64,000 nucleotides of DNA from Nitrospira sp. (GTDB lineage Bacteria; Nitrospirota; Nitrospiria; Nitrospirales; Nitrospiraceae). Made by a program: the position numbers and the translations under genes. Where the stretch lies: positions 3,052,800 to 3,116,799 of the forward strand of contig CP126122.1 of NCBI GenBank assembly GCA_030123565.1, written 5' to 3'. Position 1 is the stretch's first letter. Each line of letters starts with the position of its first letter. The notes beneath the pieces are model-generated. The model worked only from the letters and a program-made list of their open reading frames with translations, was not told where the DNA came from and searched no databases. Shown piece after piece: positions 26,785 to 35,540 of this stretch.

Positions 26785-27030
26785 ATGGCACTGACGCTCT
26801 ACCATGTCCAATGGTGTCCGGACTGCGCCGTGGTGCGGGATCGGCTCAGCGAACTGAACATTTCCTACGACGAGGTCGTGGTGCCGGATTTTCGCCCGAT
26901 GCGCAAACAGGTGTATGACGTATCCGGCCAGTACTATGTCCCGGTCCTGAAAGACGGGGACACCGTCCTGACGGAGACCCACGATATTCTCGCCCACCTG
27001 GAAACCCACTACAGCAAGGCAAACCCGTGA
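26785..27030 (+). CDS. Glutaredoxin-like protein (CPDC motif)
   Basis: This 81-residue protein has a thioredoxin-fold N-terminus with 'YHVQWCPDC' (Cys at about residues 11 and 14). It also has the cis-Pro region 'YYVPVLKDGD' and the 'LTETHDILAHLE' helix seen in glutaredoxins and GST N-terminal domains. ATG follows a GGAGAG site. It would reduce disulfides or bind glutathione. It lies between the ATP-grasp-like gene and kamA. Confidence 0.85.
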   Translation: MALTLYHVQWCPDCAVVRDRLSELNISYDEVVVPDFRPMRKQVYDVSGQYYVPVLKDGDTVLTETHDILAHLETHYSKANP

Positions 27031-27147
27031 GATCCTGTCCGGAACCGAACCCCGAGCATCGAGGGTCATGGACAGGGCCCGAAGCCTCGCAGGCACCGTC
27101 CCGCGAGGCTCGACAGATCGGACCAGCATCAGCGAAAGGATAGAGAC

Positions 27148-28281
27148 GTGGAGGACTGGAGACGCATCCTGGCTCAGAGTGTCGTGAAGCCGAAGGACCT
27201 GGCAGACCGGCTCGGTGTCGATCAAAAAGAAATCGAAGACATCGTGGGGGACTACCCCATGCGGATCACCCCGACCGTGTTGGCCACCATCAAGGAAAAG
27301 GGTGATGCGATCTGGAAACAGGTCGTCCCGGATCGCGCCGAAATGGCCGATGCCGACGCGGAGGACGATCCGCTCGAAGAAGACCTGATGAGCCCTGTGC
27401 CCCACTTGGTCCACCGGTACCCCGACCGCGTCCTCCTGATGGTCACCAACCAATGTCCGATCTATTGCCGGTTTTGCACACGCAAGCGACTGGTCGGCAA
27501 ACCGGGCTTCCTCAAGAAAGGCGAGCTGGACCGGGCCATCGCCTATCTGCGCGAGCACCAGGAGGTGCGCGACGTGATCCTGTCGGGGGGAGACCCCCTG
27601 TTGCTGCCGGATCATCTGCTTGAACGTATCCTCAAATCGCTCCGGACCATCCCCCACTTGGAACTCATCCGGATCGGCTCGCGAGTGCCGGGCAGCCTGC
27701 CCGAGCGCATCACGCCAAAACTCTGCGAGATCGTCAAAAAATATCATCCCCTCTATATGAACCTGCATTTCAACCACCCGGACGAACTGACGCCGGAGGT
27801 CAAACGCGCCTGCGGCATGTTGGCCGACGCCGGGGTTCCCCTCGGTGCTCAGACTGTGTTACTCAAGGGGGTCAACGACGACCCCGAGGTCATGAAGCGG
27901 CTGGTGCACCAGCTGTTGCTGGCGCGCGTGAAGCCCTACTACCTGTACCAGGCCGACTTGACCAAGGGGACGAACCATTTCCGGACTTCAGTGGAAACGG
28001 GGCTGCGGATCATCAAATCGTTACAAGGCCACACAAGCGGCATGGGAGTCCCGCATTTTGTGATCGATGCCCCTGGAGGCGGCGGCAAGATTCCGCTGCT
28101 GCCGGCGGACTATCTGGTCAATCTGGATGAAGACGGCGCCGTGCTGAGAAACTACGAAGACAAGACCTACCACTACCCCCAGCCGGGAGCGGGGCAGGGA
28201 CGCGAGCTGCCGATGGTCGGTGCCCATCCCTCCTGGGCCTCGGCAGGCAACGGCTGCGACGGAGGGGTGGACCACCTGTGA
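27148..28281 (+). CDS. kamA: Lysine 2,3-aminomutase (radical SAM, PLP)
   Basis: This 377-residue enzyme isomerises L-lysine to L-beta-lysine. The radical SAM motif is CPIYCRFC with Cys103, Cys107 and Cys110. The PLP lysine is Lys314 in 'DAPGGGGKIP'. Asp270 and Asp307 lie at the same spacing to that lysine (37 and 7 residues apart) as the lysine-binding Asp pair of clostridial KamA. This favours lysine over glutamate as substrate. It starts with GTG after AAAGGA. No ablB-type acetyltransferase follows. Its stop overlaps the next gene's GTG. Confidence 0.92.
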   Translation: MEDWRRILAQSVVKPKDLADRLGVDQKEIEDIVGDYPMRITPTVLATIKEKGDAIWKQVVPDRAEMADADAEDDPLEEDLMSPVPHLVHRYPDRVLLMVTNQCPIYCRFCTRKRLVGKPGFLKKGELDRAIAYLREHQEVRDVILSGGDPLLLPDHLLERILKSLRTIPHLELIRIGSRVPGSLPERITPKLCEIVKKYHPLYMNLHFNHPDELTPEVKRACGMLADAGVPLGAQTVLLKGVNDDPEVMKRLVHQLLLARVKPYYLYQADLTKGTNHFRTSVETGLRIIKSLQGHTSGMGVPHFVIDAPGGGGKIPLLPADYLVNLDEDGAVLRNYEDKTYHYPQPGAGQGRELPMVGAHPSWASAGNGCDGGVDHL

Positions 28282-29429
28282 CTCGTGCAGCTTCTGCGAA
28301 GGGGATTCTGCCTTACCAGCAGATCGTCCAACTCATCCCACGCGGCGTCATCACGTCCGACTGCCCGATTGAAGACCGGCAGATCCAGCCGGCCAGCCTG
28401 GACTTGCGGCTGGGAAAGAAAGCCTATCGCCTGCTCAGCAGCTTCCTGCCGGAGTTGTCCCCCATCAGCAGTCGTCTCAACGTCCTTGATTTTTATCAGT
28501 CCGACCTCGTGATGTACGAGATGGACCTCACCCAGGGCGCCATCCTCGAAAAGGGCCATGTGTATCTGGTGCCCCTCTTGGAGCATCTGGACCTGCCTAC
28601 CACCATCCGCGCCCGCGCCAATCCGAAAAGCACCACCGGCCGATTGGATGTGTTTACCAGGGTCGTCACGGACCTGAATACCGGCTTCGATGAGATCCGA
28701 GCCGGCTACCGAGGGCCGCTCTACCTGGAGGTGGTGCCGCGTTCCTTCGCCATCAAGGTGCGCACTGGCTATTCGCTGAACCAGATTCGCTTCGTACGGG
28801 GGGATGCCACCGTACCAGACGCGACCCTGCAGAAAATTCACGCCTCGGATCCCCTATTGTTTCACAACGCGCCGAACCCGAAGCCGCTTCGGCCGAGCGA
28901 GTTCCGAACCGAACGGGGGCTCTTCTTACGGATCGATCTCACCGGCAGCGACCGCGAGGACGAGGTGGTCGGCTACAGGGCCAAGAAAAACAGCCATGTG
29001 ATCGACCTCTCGAAAATCGGCCACTATGCAGCCCTGGACTTCTGGGAACCCTTGAAACGACACCGGCAGGACAGCCTCCTCTTGGAACCGGAAGAATTTT
29101 ATATCCTGGCGTCCAAGGAACGCATCAGGGTGCCGCCCGGTTATGCCGCCGAAATGGTGGCCTATGAAGCGGCCTGCGGGGAGCTGCGCACCCACTATGC
29201 CGGATTCTTCGACCCCGGTTTCGGCTACGGTGACGGCAAGATGCGGGGCACGCAGGTCGTCCTCGAGGTCCGCCCGCACGATGTGCCGTTCCTCATTCAT
29301 GACGGGCAAACCTTCTTCAAAGTAGTGTATGATCGAATGCTGGAGATGCCGACAGAGGTATACGGCACGGCGCTTGGCTCGTCATACCAACGACAAGCCC
29401 TCACCCTCAGCAAACATTTTAAGGCCTAA
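28278..29429 (+). CDS. dcd: 2'-deoxycytidine 5'-triphosphate deaminase, two-domain form
   Basis: This 383-residue protein is about twice the length of E. coli Dcd. Both halves have dUTPase-fold motifs. The first half has 'QPASLDLRLG' and 'ARANPKSTTGRLDVFTR'. The second half has 'PPGYAAEMVAYEAACGELRTHYAGFFDPGFGYG', which includes the AG-F-DPGF block of dCTP deaminases. It would convert dCTP to dUTP for thymidylate synthesis. The GTG start overlaps the kamA stop (GTGA). Function of each half is not separated here. Confidence 0.9.
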   Translation: MTRAASAKGILPYQQIVQLIPRGVITSDCPIEDRQIQPASLDLRLGKKAYRLLSSFLPELSPISSRLNVLDFYQSDLVMYEMDLTQGAILEKGHVYLVPLLEHLDLPTTIRARANPKSTTGRLDVFTRVVTDLNTGFDEIRAGYRGPLYLEVVPRSFAIKVRTGYSLNQIRFVRGDATVPDATLQKIHASDPLLFHNAPNPKPLRPSEFRTERGLFLRIDLTGSDREDEVVGYRAKKNSHVIDLSKIGHYAALDFWEPLKRHRQDSLLLEPEEFYILASKERIRVPPGYAAEMVAYEAACGELRTHYAGFFDPGFGYGDGKMRGTQVVLEVRPHDVPFLIHDGQTFFKVVYDRMLEMPTEVYGTALGSSYQRQALTLSKHFKA

Positions 29430-29431
29430 CC

Positions 29432-29845
29432 ATGGCAGCACCCAGCGACCTCCCGGATCCTTCGAATCGTCCGCCCACGCCCCGATCGAACCGCCACGAC
29501 CATGACGACGAAGGCGGCTCCGAACGCCAGGCCCATGTCGTCGGCATGATGATCGGCACTGCCTTGATGTTCATCGGCTTCCTGAACGTGTTTCTGTCGA
29601 TCAGCGGCGGATTCGAAATCAACGTGGTCCCGCTGTTGATCTACTTCGGCGGCATCGCGGTCTGGGCCAACGCCGTGGTCGAAAATCCGACCATCCGTTA
29701 TTCCTTGATGGCGGGCTCCATCCTGATCAGCTTGGCGTTTTTCCACTATGGAGAGGTCTTGTTCTGGCACAAGCAGGTGGTGTTCTGGTCCACCATCGCC
29801 GTCGTGATGTACTTCATGTTCAACGAACCGAAACGGGCATCCTGA
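29432..29845 (+). CDS. Small membrane protein
   Basis: This 137-residue protein has a polar His/Asp-rich N-terminus (about residues 1-34) followed by four hydrophobic helices (about 37-58, 63-82, 88-105, 112-130). There is no recognised domain. It begins two bases after the dcd stop, so it is co-translated with it. Function unknown. Confidence 0.75.
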   Translation: MAAPSDLPDPSNRPPTPRSNRHDHDDEGGSERQAHVVGMMIGTALMFIGFLNVFLSISGGFEINVVPLLIYFGGIAVWANAVVENPTIRYSLMAGSILISLAFFHYGEVLFWHKQVVFWSTIAVVMYFMFNEPKRAS

Positions 29846-29854
29846 GGACCGACG

Positions 29855-30637
29855 GTGCTCCAAGCCATGGAGCAGAGCGCTGAACAGGTTGGTCACCCTC
29901 CTGCCTCGTTGACGATCGCCGTCATCATCCCGGTCTTGAATGAAGCCCGGCATATCGACGGGACCCTCTCCCACACCGCTTCGTTGGGATTCAACGCCAT
30001 CATCGTCGTGGACGGCGGCAGTTCCGACCAGACCTGCTCCATTGTGGAATCCTGTGCCAACCGTCTTCTCACAGCCCCCCTGAACACCCCAACATCAGTT
30101 CCTTGTTCGATCAGGCTCCTGTCGGCGCCGCCGGGGCGCGCTCGCCAGCTCAATGCTGGTGCAGCAGCCGGCCGGTGCGACGTGCTGCTGTTCCTCCATG
30201 CCGATACCCACCTCCCGCCCAACGCCAGACATGCCGTCACGGAGGCACTTTCCGACCGCGCCTGCATCGGCGGACGGTTCAATGTCCGCTTCGACTCCGA
30301 TCGCCTGTCGGCACGTATCATCGGGACCATGATGAACCTGCGCTCCCGCTTGAGCGGTATCGCCACCGGCGACCAGGCCCTCTTCGTCCGGCGTGAGGTC
30401 TTTGAACGGATCGGACGGTTCGCGGAGATTCCGCTCATGGAAGATATCGAGCTGGCACGCCGCCTCAAACGGGCCGGATGCCTCGCCCCACTGACAGAGT
30501 GCGTGGTGACGTCCTTTCGCCGATGGGAGCAGAACGGCCCCATCCGCACAATTCTGTTGATGTGGACCCTGCGCTTCCTGTACTGGATCGGGGTGAACCC
30601 GCATCGATTTCAACATTTTTACGGCATGGTGAGATGA
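29855..30637 (+). CDS. Family-2 glycosyltransferase (TIGR04283 type)
   Basis: This 260-residue GT2 protein has the nucleotide-sugar fold: 'AVIIPVLNEARHI', 'IIVVDGGSSDQT', 'LLFLHADTHLPP' (DxD-like), 'GRFNVRFDSD', and the acceptor-side 'MEDIELARRL' followed by 'RRW'. It matches the family often found beside arsenosugar synthesis genes, but no arsenic-handling gene is in view. It has GTG (29855) or ATG (29867) as start. It is adjacent to the second protein of the usual pair. Confidence 0.88.
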   Translation: MLQAMEQSAEQVGHPPASLTIAVIIPVLNEARHIDGTLSHTASLGFNAIIVVDGGSSDQTCSIVESCANRLLTAPLNTPTSVPCSIRLLSAPPGRARQLNAGAAAGRCDVLLFLHADTHLPPNARHAVTEALSDRACIGGRFNVRFDSDRLSARIIGTMMNLRSRLSGIATGDQALFVRREVFERIGRFAEIPLMEDIELARRLKRAGCLAPLTECVVTSFRRWEQNGPIRTILLMWTLRFLYWIGVNPHRFQHFYGMVR

Positions 30638-30641
30638 ACCG

Positions 30642-31394
30642 ATGAGCGGGACGACGCCGGGGCCACGAGAGAAGGGATCGGCAGCCTTGGTCATCTTCGC
30701 CAAGGCTCCCATCCCAGGCCAGGTTAAAACACGGCTCTGTCCCGCGCTGACCGAAGACGAGGCGGCAACGCTTCATGGAAGCTTCGTCCTGGACACGCTC
30801 GAACGGACCAAGGCAGCCGTCGGCAAGTTCAAACTTCCGGTCGATCGTTTTCTTGCCTGTGCTCCATCAAGCACCCACGTCTTTTTCAAGATCATGGAGG
30901 CTCGCCATGGAGTCACGCTCCTCGACCAACAGGGTGAGGACCTCGGCCCCCGGATGCAGCAGGCATTCGACAGCCTCTTTTCGCGCGGCTATCGGCAAGT
31001 CTGCCTCGTCGGTACCGATGTGCCGTCGCTGCCGCTCACGCATTACCGCGATGCAATCGGATCACTCGCGCAACATGATCTGGTGATCGGTCCGGCCAGG
31101 GATGGTGGGTACTATTTGATCGGCTTGACCAAACCTTGCCCCGCTCTATTCACGGCTATTCCCTGGTCGACCGATCAGGTCCTGGCGCTCACGCAGCAGA
31201 AGGCTGCGGCAGCGGGGTTGAAGACGACGCTCCTGCCGGCATGGAGAGACATCGATACTCTCGACGATCTCCAGGCGTTGATCGACGACAGCGCAGTGGA
31301 TAAGAAACGCCCGAAACAAGAGCGGGTGTTTTCGATGAGAACGGCGGGCACGTTGGAGCTGCTCGCGAAACGCCTTCGAACCAGGCAGCCTTAA
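30642..31394 (+). CDS. DUF2064/TIGR04282 glycosyltransferase-like protein
   Basis: This 250-residue protein has a nucleotidyltransferase-like fold: 'LVIFAKAPIPGQVKTRL' at the N-terminus, 'DLGPRMQQAF', 'CLVGTDVPSLP' and 'VIGPARDGGYYLIGL'. It belongs to the family paired with TIGR04283 glycosyltransferases. It begins four bases after that gene, so the pair is one unit. Its enzymatic activity is not established. Confidence 0.88.
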   Translation: MSGTTPGPREKGSAALVIFAKAPIPGQVKTRLCPALTEDEAATLHGSFVLDTLERTKAAVGKFKLPVDRFLACAPSSTHVFFKIMEARHGVTLLDQQGEDLGPRMQQAFDSLFSRGYRQVCLVGTDVPSLPLTHYRDAIGSLAQHDLVIGPARDGGYYLIGLTKPCPALFTAIPWSTDQVLALTQQKAAAAGLKTTLLPAWRDIDTLDDLQALIDDSAVDKKRPKQERVFSMRTAGTLELLAKRLRTRQP

Positions 31395-31404
31395 CGGGGG
31401 ATCC

Positions 31405-32139
31405 ATGTCGAACAATGTCGCCCTTATCACCGGCGGAGCAAAGGGAATCGGGCGGGCCATCGCGCTCGATCTTGCCGCGCAACAATGGTCCGTCGCCATC
31501 TGCTACCGCACCAGTGCCGCAGCGGCGGACGAGACCGGGAAGGCGATCGTGGCCCGCGGCGGGCAGGCCCTCGTTCTGCAATGCGACGTGTCCGATCCGG
31601 AGGCCGCGAAACGGTTGGTCTCACAGGTCGAGGGGGAGTGGGGCAGGATCGACGCGCTGATCAATGGGGCCGGCCCCTACCATCGCGTGAACCTCTTCGA
31701 TGAAACGACCGCGGGCTGGCGCGAGATGTTCGACGGAAACCTGCATCCCATTTTTTACCTTGCGCAAGCGGCGGCGCCGGGCATGAAGGCCAGAAAGCGG
31801 GGCCGGATCATCAACTTCAGCATGGCCAATGCCGACCAGATGGTGGCCCAGCCGGACGTGACGGGACATTATATCGCCAAGGCCGGCGTGTTGATCCTCA
31901 CGCGTACCCTGGCAAAACTGCTGGCCCCCCACGGCATCACGGTCAACGCCATCTCTCCCGGCTTCATCGATTCCGGCAGTGCGCCGCCTGCGGAATTGGC
32001 GGCAGTGGTCAAACGCATTCCGGCCGGGTATGTCGGGAGCGTGGCGGACACAGTGGCAGCCGTGCGGTACTTGCTGAGCGAAGACGCGCGCTACGTCAAC
32101 GGTGCCAACCTACACCTCAGCGGAGGGTGGGGAATTTAA
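31405..32139 (+). CDS. SDR family oxidoreductase (FabG-like)
   Basis: This 244-residue short-chain dehydrogenase has the NAD(P) loop 'TGGAKGIG' (9-16), 'INGAG', a serine in 'NFSMANAD' and the catalytic 'YIAK' (Tyr about 154). Its end, 'NGANLHLSGGWGI', is like the C-terminal FabG signature. Basic residues after beta-2 ('CYR') favour NADPH. The substrate cannot be told apart between 3-oxoacyl-ACP and pteridine-type reductions. It closes the plus-strand run and is convergent with the HAD-UbiA gene. Confidence 0.88.
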   Translation: MSNNVALITGGAKGIGRAIALDLAAQQWSVAICYRTSAAAADETGKAIVARGGQALVLQCDVSDPEAAKRLVSQVEGEWGRIDALINGAGPYHRVNLFDETTAGWREMFDGNLHPIFYLAQAAAPGMKARKRGRIINFSMANADQMVAQPDVTGHYIAKAGVLILTRTLAKLLAPHGITVNAISPGFIDSGSAPPAELAAVVKRIPAGYVGSVADTVAAVRYLLSEDARYVNGANLHLSGGWGI

Positions 32140-32151
32140 CGGAGCATAGGC

Positions 32152-33588
32152 TCACTTCGCGAGGAGGAGAATGGCGCCGATCATCGCCGCCATCACATAG
32201 CTCTTGGGGTCCCGAACGGCGAACACGACCGGATCGTCGTCCATCTTGTTCCGATAGGCCAACATCCAGATCCGGCAGATCCAATACAACATCATCGGGC
32301 AGACTAGCCATAGGATCTCCGAATGGGAATAGAGCACCAGCACCTCCTTGCTGCTGATGTACAGCGCCAACACCAGCACCGCCAGAAGGCCGCTCGCTGA
32401 ACCAATGCTCGAAATATACTCGAGATCCATTACCCGATAGCCGCGTCCATGCAACTCCTTACCGTCGGCCTGGCTCATGAGCCTGAGTTCGGTAAACCGT
32501 TTGACCAGCGCAAGGCTCAGGAACAGAAACAACGAAAAAGTCAGCAGCCAATGGGAAGGAATCACCCCGGTCGCGGCTCCGCCGCCGTAGACCCGCACGG
32601 TATAGAGCTGAGCCAGCACGATTACGTCCACCAACACGAATTGCTTCAAGTAGAACGAATAGCCGGTCGTTAAGAACAAATAGCCGGCCAGCACGAACCA
32701 AAACAATTGCGGAAGCGCCAAGGCCAGTAACGCACCCAAAACCAGACACCCCGCCGCCAACAGGAGTCCAAATGGAATAGAGAGTTTGCCCGATGCAAAT
32801 GGACGATTCCTTTTTCTGGGATGCCGACGGTCGGACCCCAGGTCGAGACAATCGTTGAGAATATAGACGGAAGAAGCCGAGAGGCTAAAGGAGAGAAAGG
32901 CCAGCCCCGCCTGCAGCATCAGAGTCTGGTTGGTGATTTGATGGGAGGCGACGACCGGGACGAATACCAGCACATTCTTAGCCCACTGGTGCACACGCAA
33001 GGCCTTGGCGAGCAGCTTCAGCCATTCCACTGGCTCATTGAAGACCCGGCTGACCGTGGTGAGCGCCTGGGCACGATTCACCAATCCGGCAGGCGCATTG
33101 ACGACGATCGCTTCATTCGCCTCGGCCCACACCGGCAGATCGGCCGTTGAGTTTCCTGCATAGGCGAACCGGCGGGCGCCGTATCGCTCGACCAGGAGCG
33201 CGACCTTGCGCGAACCCTTGAGGTTGACCGAGGCATCACTGCCGAACACCCGATCATCAAACAGTCCGAGATGGGCCGCGACCGCTCGCGCAAACGTGAC
33301 GTGACTGGCGGTGGCCAAGGCCAGTTCTCGGCCGGCTCGGCGCTCACCGGAGAGAAATTCGACCAGTTCTTGCTGATAGGGAAGGGTCGCGACGTCAAGC
33401 GTCACTCGGCGGGCAATCTCATGCTTGAAATGGGCTTTTCCCTTCAGCAGCCAGAAGGGCAGCAGAAAGCACAAGAGCGGACCCTGCTTGAGCAGAGCCA
33501 GCAGGGATTCCCACAGGAGGTCGCTCTTGATGAGGGTCCCATCAAGGTCGACACAGAGAGGGCTTTTGCCTCGGAGATCCTCACCCAT
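32152..33588 (-). CDS. HAD hydrolase-UbiA prenyltransferase fusion
   Basis: This 478-residue fusion has an N-terminal HAD domain with 'DLDGTL' and a C-terminal UbiA-family membrane part with 'LNDCLDLGSDRRHP' (NDxxDxxxD) and several helices. This layout is seen in prenyltransferases related to decaprenyl-phosphate ribose synthesis (DprE-type pathway) and other lipid-linked steps. Substrate is not known here. An in-frame TTG upstream is less likely than the chosen ATG. Confidence 0.88.
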   Translation of the reverse strand: MGEDLRGKSPLCVDLDGTLIKSDLLWESLLALLKQGPLLCFLLPFWLLKGKAHFKHEIARRVTLDVATLPYQQELVEFLSGERRAGRELALATASHVTFARAVAAHLGLFDDRVFGSDASVNLKGSRKVALLVERYGARRFAYAGNSTADLPVWAEANEAIVVNAPAGLVNRAQALTTVSRVFNEPVEWLKLLAKALRVHQWAKNVLVFVPVVASHQITNQTLMLQAGLAFLSFSLSASSVYILNDCLDLGSDRRHPRKRNRPFASGKLSIPFGLLLAAGCLVLGALLALALPQLFWFVLAGYLFLTTGYSFYLKQFVLVDVIVLAQLYTVRVYGGGAATGVIPSHWLLTFSLFLFLSLALVKRFTELRLMSQADGKELHGRGYRVMDLEYISSIGSASGLLAVLVLALYISSKEVLVLYSHSEILWLVCPMMLYWICRIWMLAYRNKMDDDPVVFAVRDPKSYVMAAMIGAILLLAK

Positions 33589-33672
33589 ACTCGGCAGGAA
33601 GGATTCTATCGGCAAGGGAAAGACCGGACAAGAACTTCTGCGGAATGTGATCTCAGCGATGCACCTGCCGCC

Positions 33673-33999
33673 TTACTGGGTTCCGAACGCCTTCTTCAGC
33701 AGAGGCACCACTTCGCCCTTGGCTTCCATCGGGTCCAGAATGTCCGTATCACCGTAAAATTGACCATCGATGAACACCTTGGGGAGAGTCGGCCAGTTCG
33801 TCAACCTGGTCAACGCTTCACGCTTGGCCGGCTGCGACAACACGTCGATGACTTCATAGGGATAGCCATATTTCTCAAAAAAATGCATGGTTTCCCTGGT
33901 AAACCCACACATCGGCATGGTCTTCGTCCCCTTGCCGTAGATCAGAATCTTATTGGCTTTGATTTCTTTTTGGATCTCTTCTTCGATCGGGTCAGCCAT
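33673..33999 (-). CDS. Grx4-type monothiol glutaredoxin (CGFT variant)
   Basis: This 108-residue protein has the monothiol glutaredoxin layout: an N-terminal 'IEEEIQKEIKANKILIYGKGT', then 'MPMCGFT' with Cys31, 'WPTLPKVFIDGQFYGDTDIL' and a C-terminal helix. The usual motif is CGFS; here the Ser is Thr. Such proteins hold a 2Fe-2S cluster and hand it on. It is co-encoded with BolA 11 bases upstream, the classic partner. Confidence 0.93.
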   Translation of the reverse strand: MADPIEEEIQKEIKANKILIYGKGTKTMPMCGFTRETMHFFEKYGYPYEVIDVLSQPAKREALTRLTNWPTLPKVFIDGQFYGDTDILDPMEAKGEVVPLLKKAFGTQ

Positions 34000-34010
34000 C
34001 TGTTCCTCCC

Positions 34011-34253
34011 CTATTTGGCTTCATCCTTGGTTTTGGCGGTAATTTCCAAGGCATGAATACGGCCGTCTTTCATCGGAGCGGCCAACGCTTGATACACCAT
34101 GCGGTGCCGGTCTAGGAGATTCTTGCCGACGAACCCGTTCGAGGTCACCCGCACGATCAAATGGTCCCGCGTCCCGGTCTTGTCGATCACGGTCACCACT
34201 GCGTCAGGAAACAGCTGACGGATGAAGGCTGTCACGGACTCGTCGGAAATCAT
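34011..34253 (-). CDS. BolA family protein
   Basis: This 80-residue protein has the BolA layout: 'VTVIDKTGTRDHLIVRVTSNGF', then 'NLLDRHRMVYQAL' and 'IHALEITAKT'. BolA proteins bind Grx4 and share a 2Fe-2S cluster. The conserved His ('RHRMVYQ') is present. The ATG was chosen by family length; upstream in-frame residues are not family-like. No strong ribosome-binding site is seen. Divergent from the small exported gene. Confidence 0.93.
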   Translation of the reverse strand: MISDESVTAFIRQLFPDAVVTVIDKTGTRDHLIVRVTSNGFVGKNLLDRHRMVYQALAAPMKDGRIHALEITAKTKDEAK

Positions 34254-34426
34254 CGGTGAGAGATTAACGCATCTGAGAAGTCGAAGGCAACCGAACCGCT
34301 TGGAGGTCGATGGCCGATCGCATATCACTGCGCCATGGATGGCAATTTATCCGACGGTCCGCTAGACTATGCCCCTGCGCGGACTCTGTTCCTGTACGCC
34401 CCTTACAAGCTGAAAGGAGCCTCGGC

Positions 34427-34792
34427 ATGTTCCATCGCGACGCTCTTTGTCCTCGGGCCCTCACACGAAACACCCTGTTCGCATTGGTACTCGTCCTCGG
34501 ATGCCAGACGACCCTTACGGTCCCGATGGCCTCAGCCGCCGGTCCAGGAACCGAAGCCATTCAAGGTTTGGGCAGCTATCTCCTGACCCTGCCCTATGGC
34601 GGCATCAAAATGGCCGTGGCGGTGCTGGGTGCGGTCGTCGGAGGGCTGGGATTCGTATTCACGGGCGGCGACAAAGCGACCGCCGACAAGATCTGGGCCC
34701 CATCGCTGGGCGGCGAGTATGTCATCACGCCTGACCACCTTCGCGGCGAGAAGGATCTGCATTTCTTCGGCAAGAGTCCTGCCAAGGGATGA
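34427..34792 (+). CDS. Small exported or lipid-anchored protein
   Basis: This 121-residue protein begins at an ATG with AAAGGAG upstream. It has a signal sequence with 'LVLGC' (Cys about 26), a possible lipobox. A second hydrophobic, glycine-rich segment lies at about 59-80. The polar C-terminus carries 'GEYVITPDHLRGEKDLHF'. No domain is recognised. Probably a small envelope protein. Confidence 0.7.
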   Translation: MFHRDALCPRALTRNTLFALVLVLGCQTTLTVPMASAAGPGTEAIQGLGSYLLTLPYGGIKMAVAVLGAVVGGLGFVFTGGDKATADKIWAPSLGGEYVITPDHLRGEKDLHFFGKSPAKG

Positions 34793-34900
34793 TCCCTACG
34801 TCAAGGGACTGGTCCTGCCTTGGCCCTGTTGCCTGGACCGACTTTTTCTGCCGTTCGCGGTTTCCACCCGGTTCAGGCTGCCGGTGGTGCATTTCACCAG

Positions 34901-34925
34901 ACCTGGTGGATACCAACCACCAGGT
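34901..34925 (+). terminator. Hairpin downstream of the small exported gene
   Basis: A perfect nine-base stem, ACCTGGTGG and CCACCAGGT, encloses a seven-base loop. It lies about 110 bases past the stop and about 145 bases before the receiver gene. There is no T tract, so the hairpin might be a terminator of another kind or simply a structured RNA. The rest of this 278-base gap shows no gene. Confidence 0.4.
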
Positions 34926-35070
34926 TCACAGCCCTCCTTGCCGGCTTTTTCATAACCTACTGAAATCCTATCGTTCCGTCGGCTCTTCCTCCTGGCATAT
35001 CTGTTGCTGTTCCTCAACGACAAACAAGCCCACGGAACAACCGGCCAACACAACTACCAAGGAGGGGATC

Positions 35071-35505
35071 ATGGGAGAATTCAAATCTGGCTTCTTCATG
35101 AGTGAGTCGAGCTGCAACGGTCGTGTGCTCGTCGTCGATGATGAACCGGACATTCGCAAAGTCGTCCGCATGACCTTGCAGAAGGCCGGGTACGAAGTGA
35201 TCGAGGCGGAAAACGGTGAAAAGGCCATTGAAGCCATCAATACCGGCGAAAACCGGTTGTTGCTGGACGTCCTCATCTGCGACATCCGCATGCCGAAAAT
35301 CAACGGCGTCGAAGCCATTGCCTACTTCCAACAGGAATGGCCGCGCGTGCCGATCATCGTCTTGACCGGCTTCCCGGACACCGACATGGCCACCTCGTTT
35401 TTGCGGAGCGGCGTCGTCGACTACCTGGTGAAACCGGTCGAGGGAGAAAAGCTGCGCACGGCGGTGGCCAGGGCCATGGAACAACGGGAACTGGCTCGGC
35501 TGTAG
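35071..35505 (+). CDS. Stand-alone response regulator receiver
   Basis: This 144-residue protein is a single receiver domain with a short N-terminal extension. The acidic pocket is 'VVDDEPD', the phospho-acceptor is Asp71 ('LICDIRMPK'), the switch Thr is in 'IVLTGFPD', and the Lys is in 'DYLVKPV'. There is no output domain. The ATG follows AAGGAGGGG. It is the first gene of a four-gene signalling cluster and may be phosphorylated by the kinases that follow. Confidence 0.92.
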   Translation: MGEFKSGFFMSESSCNGRVLVVDDEPDIRKVVRMTLQKAGYEVIEAENGEKAIEAINTGENRLLLDVLICDIRMPKINGVEAIAYFQQEWPRVPIIVLTGFPDTDMATSFLRSGVVDYLVKPVEGEKLRTAVARAMEQRELARL

Positions 35506-35540
35506 GGCTGGCTGCAAACATCCTCCACCATCCCTCCACT

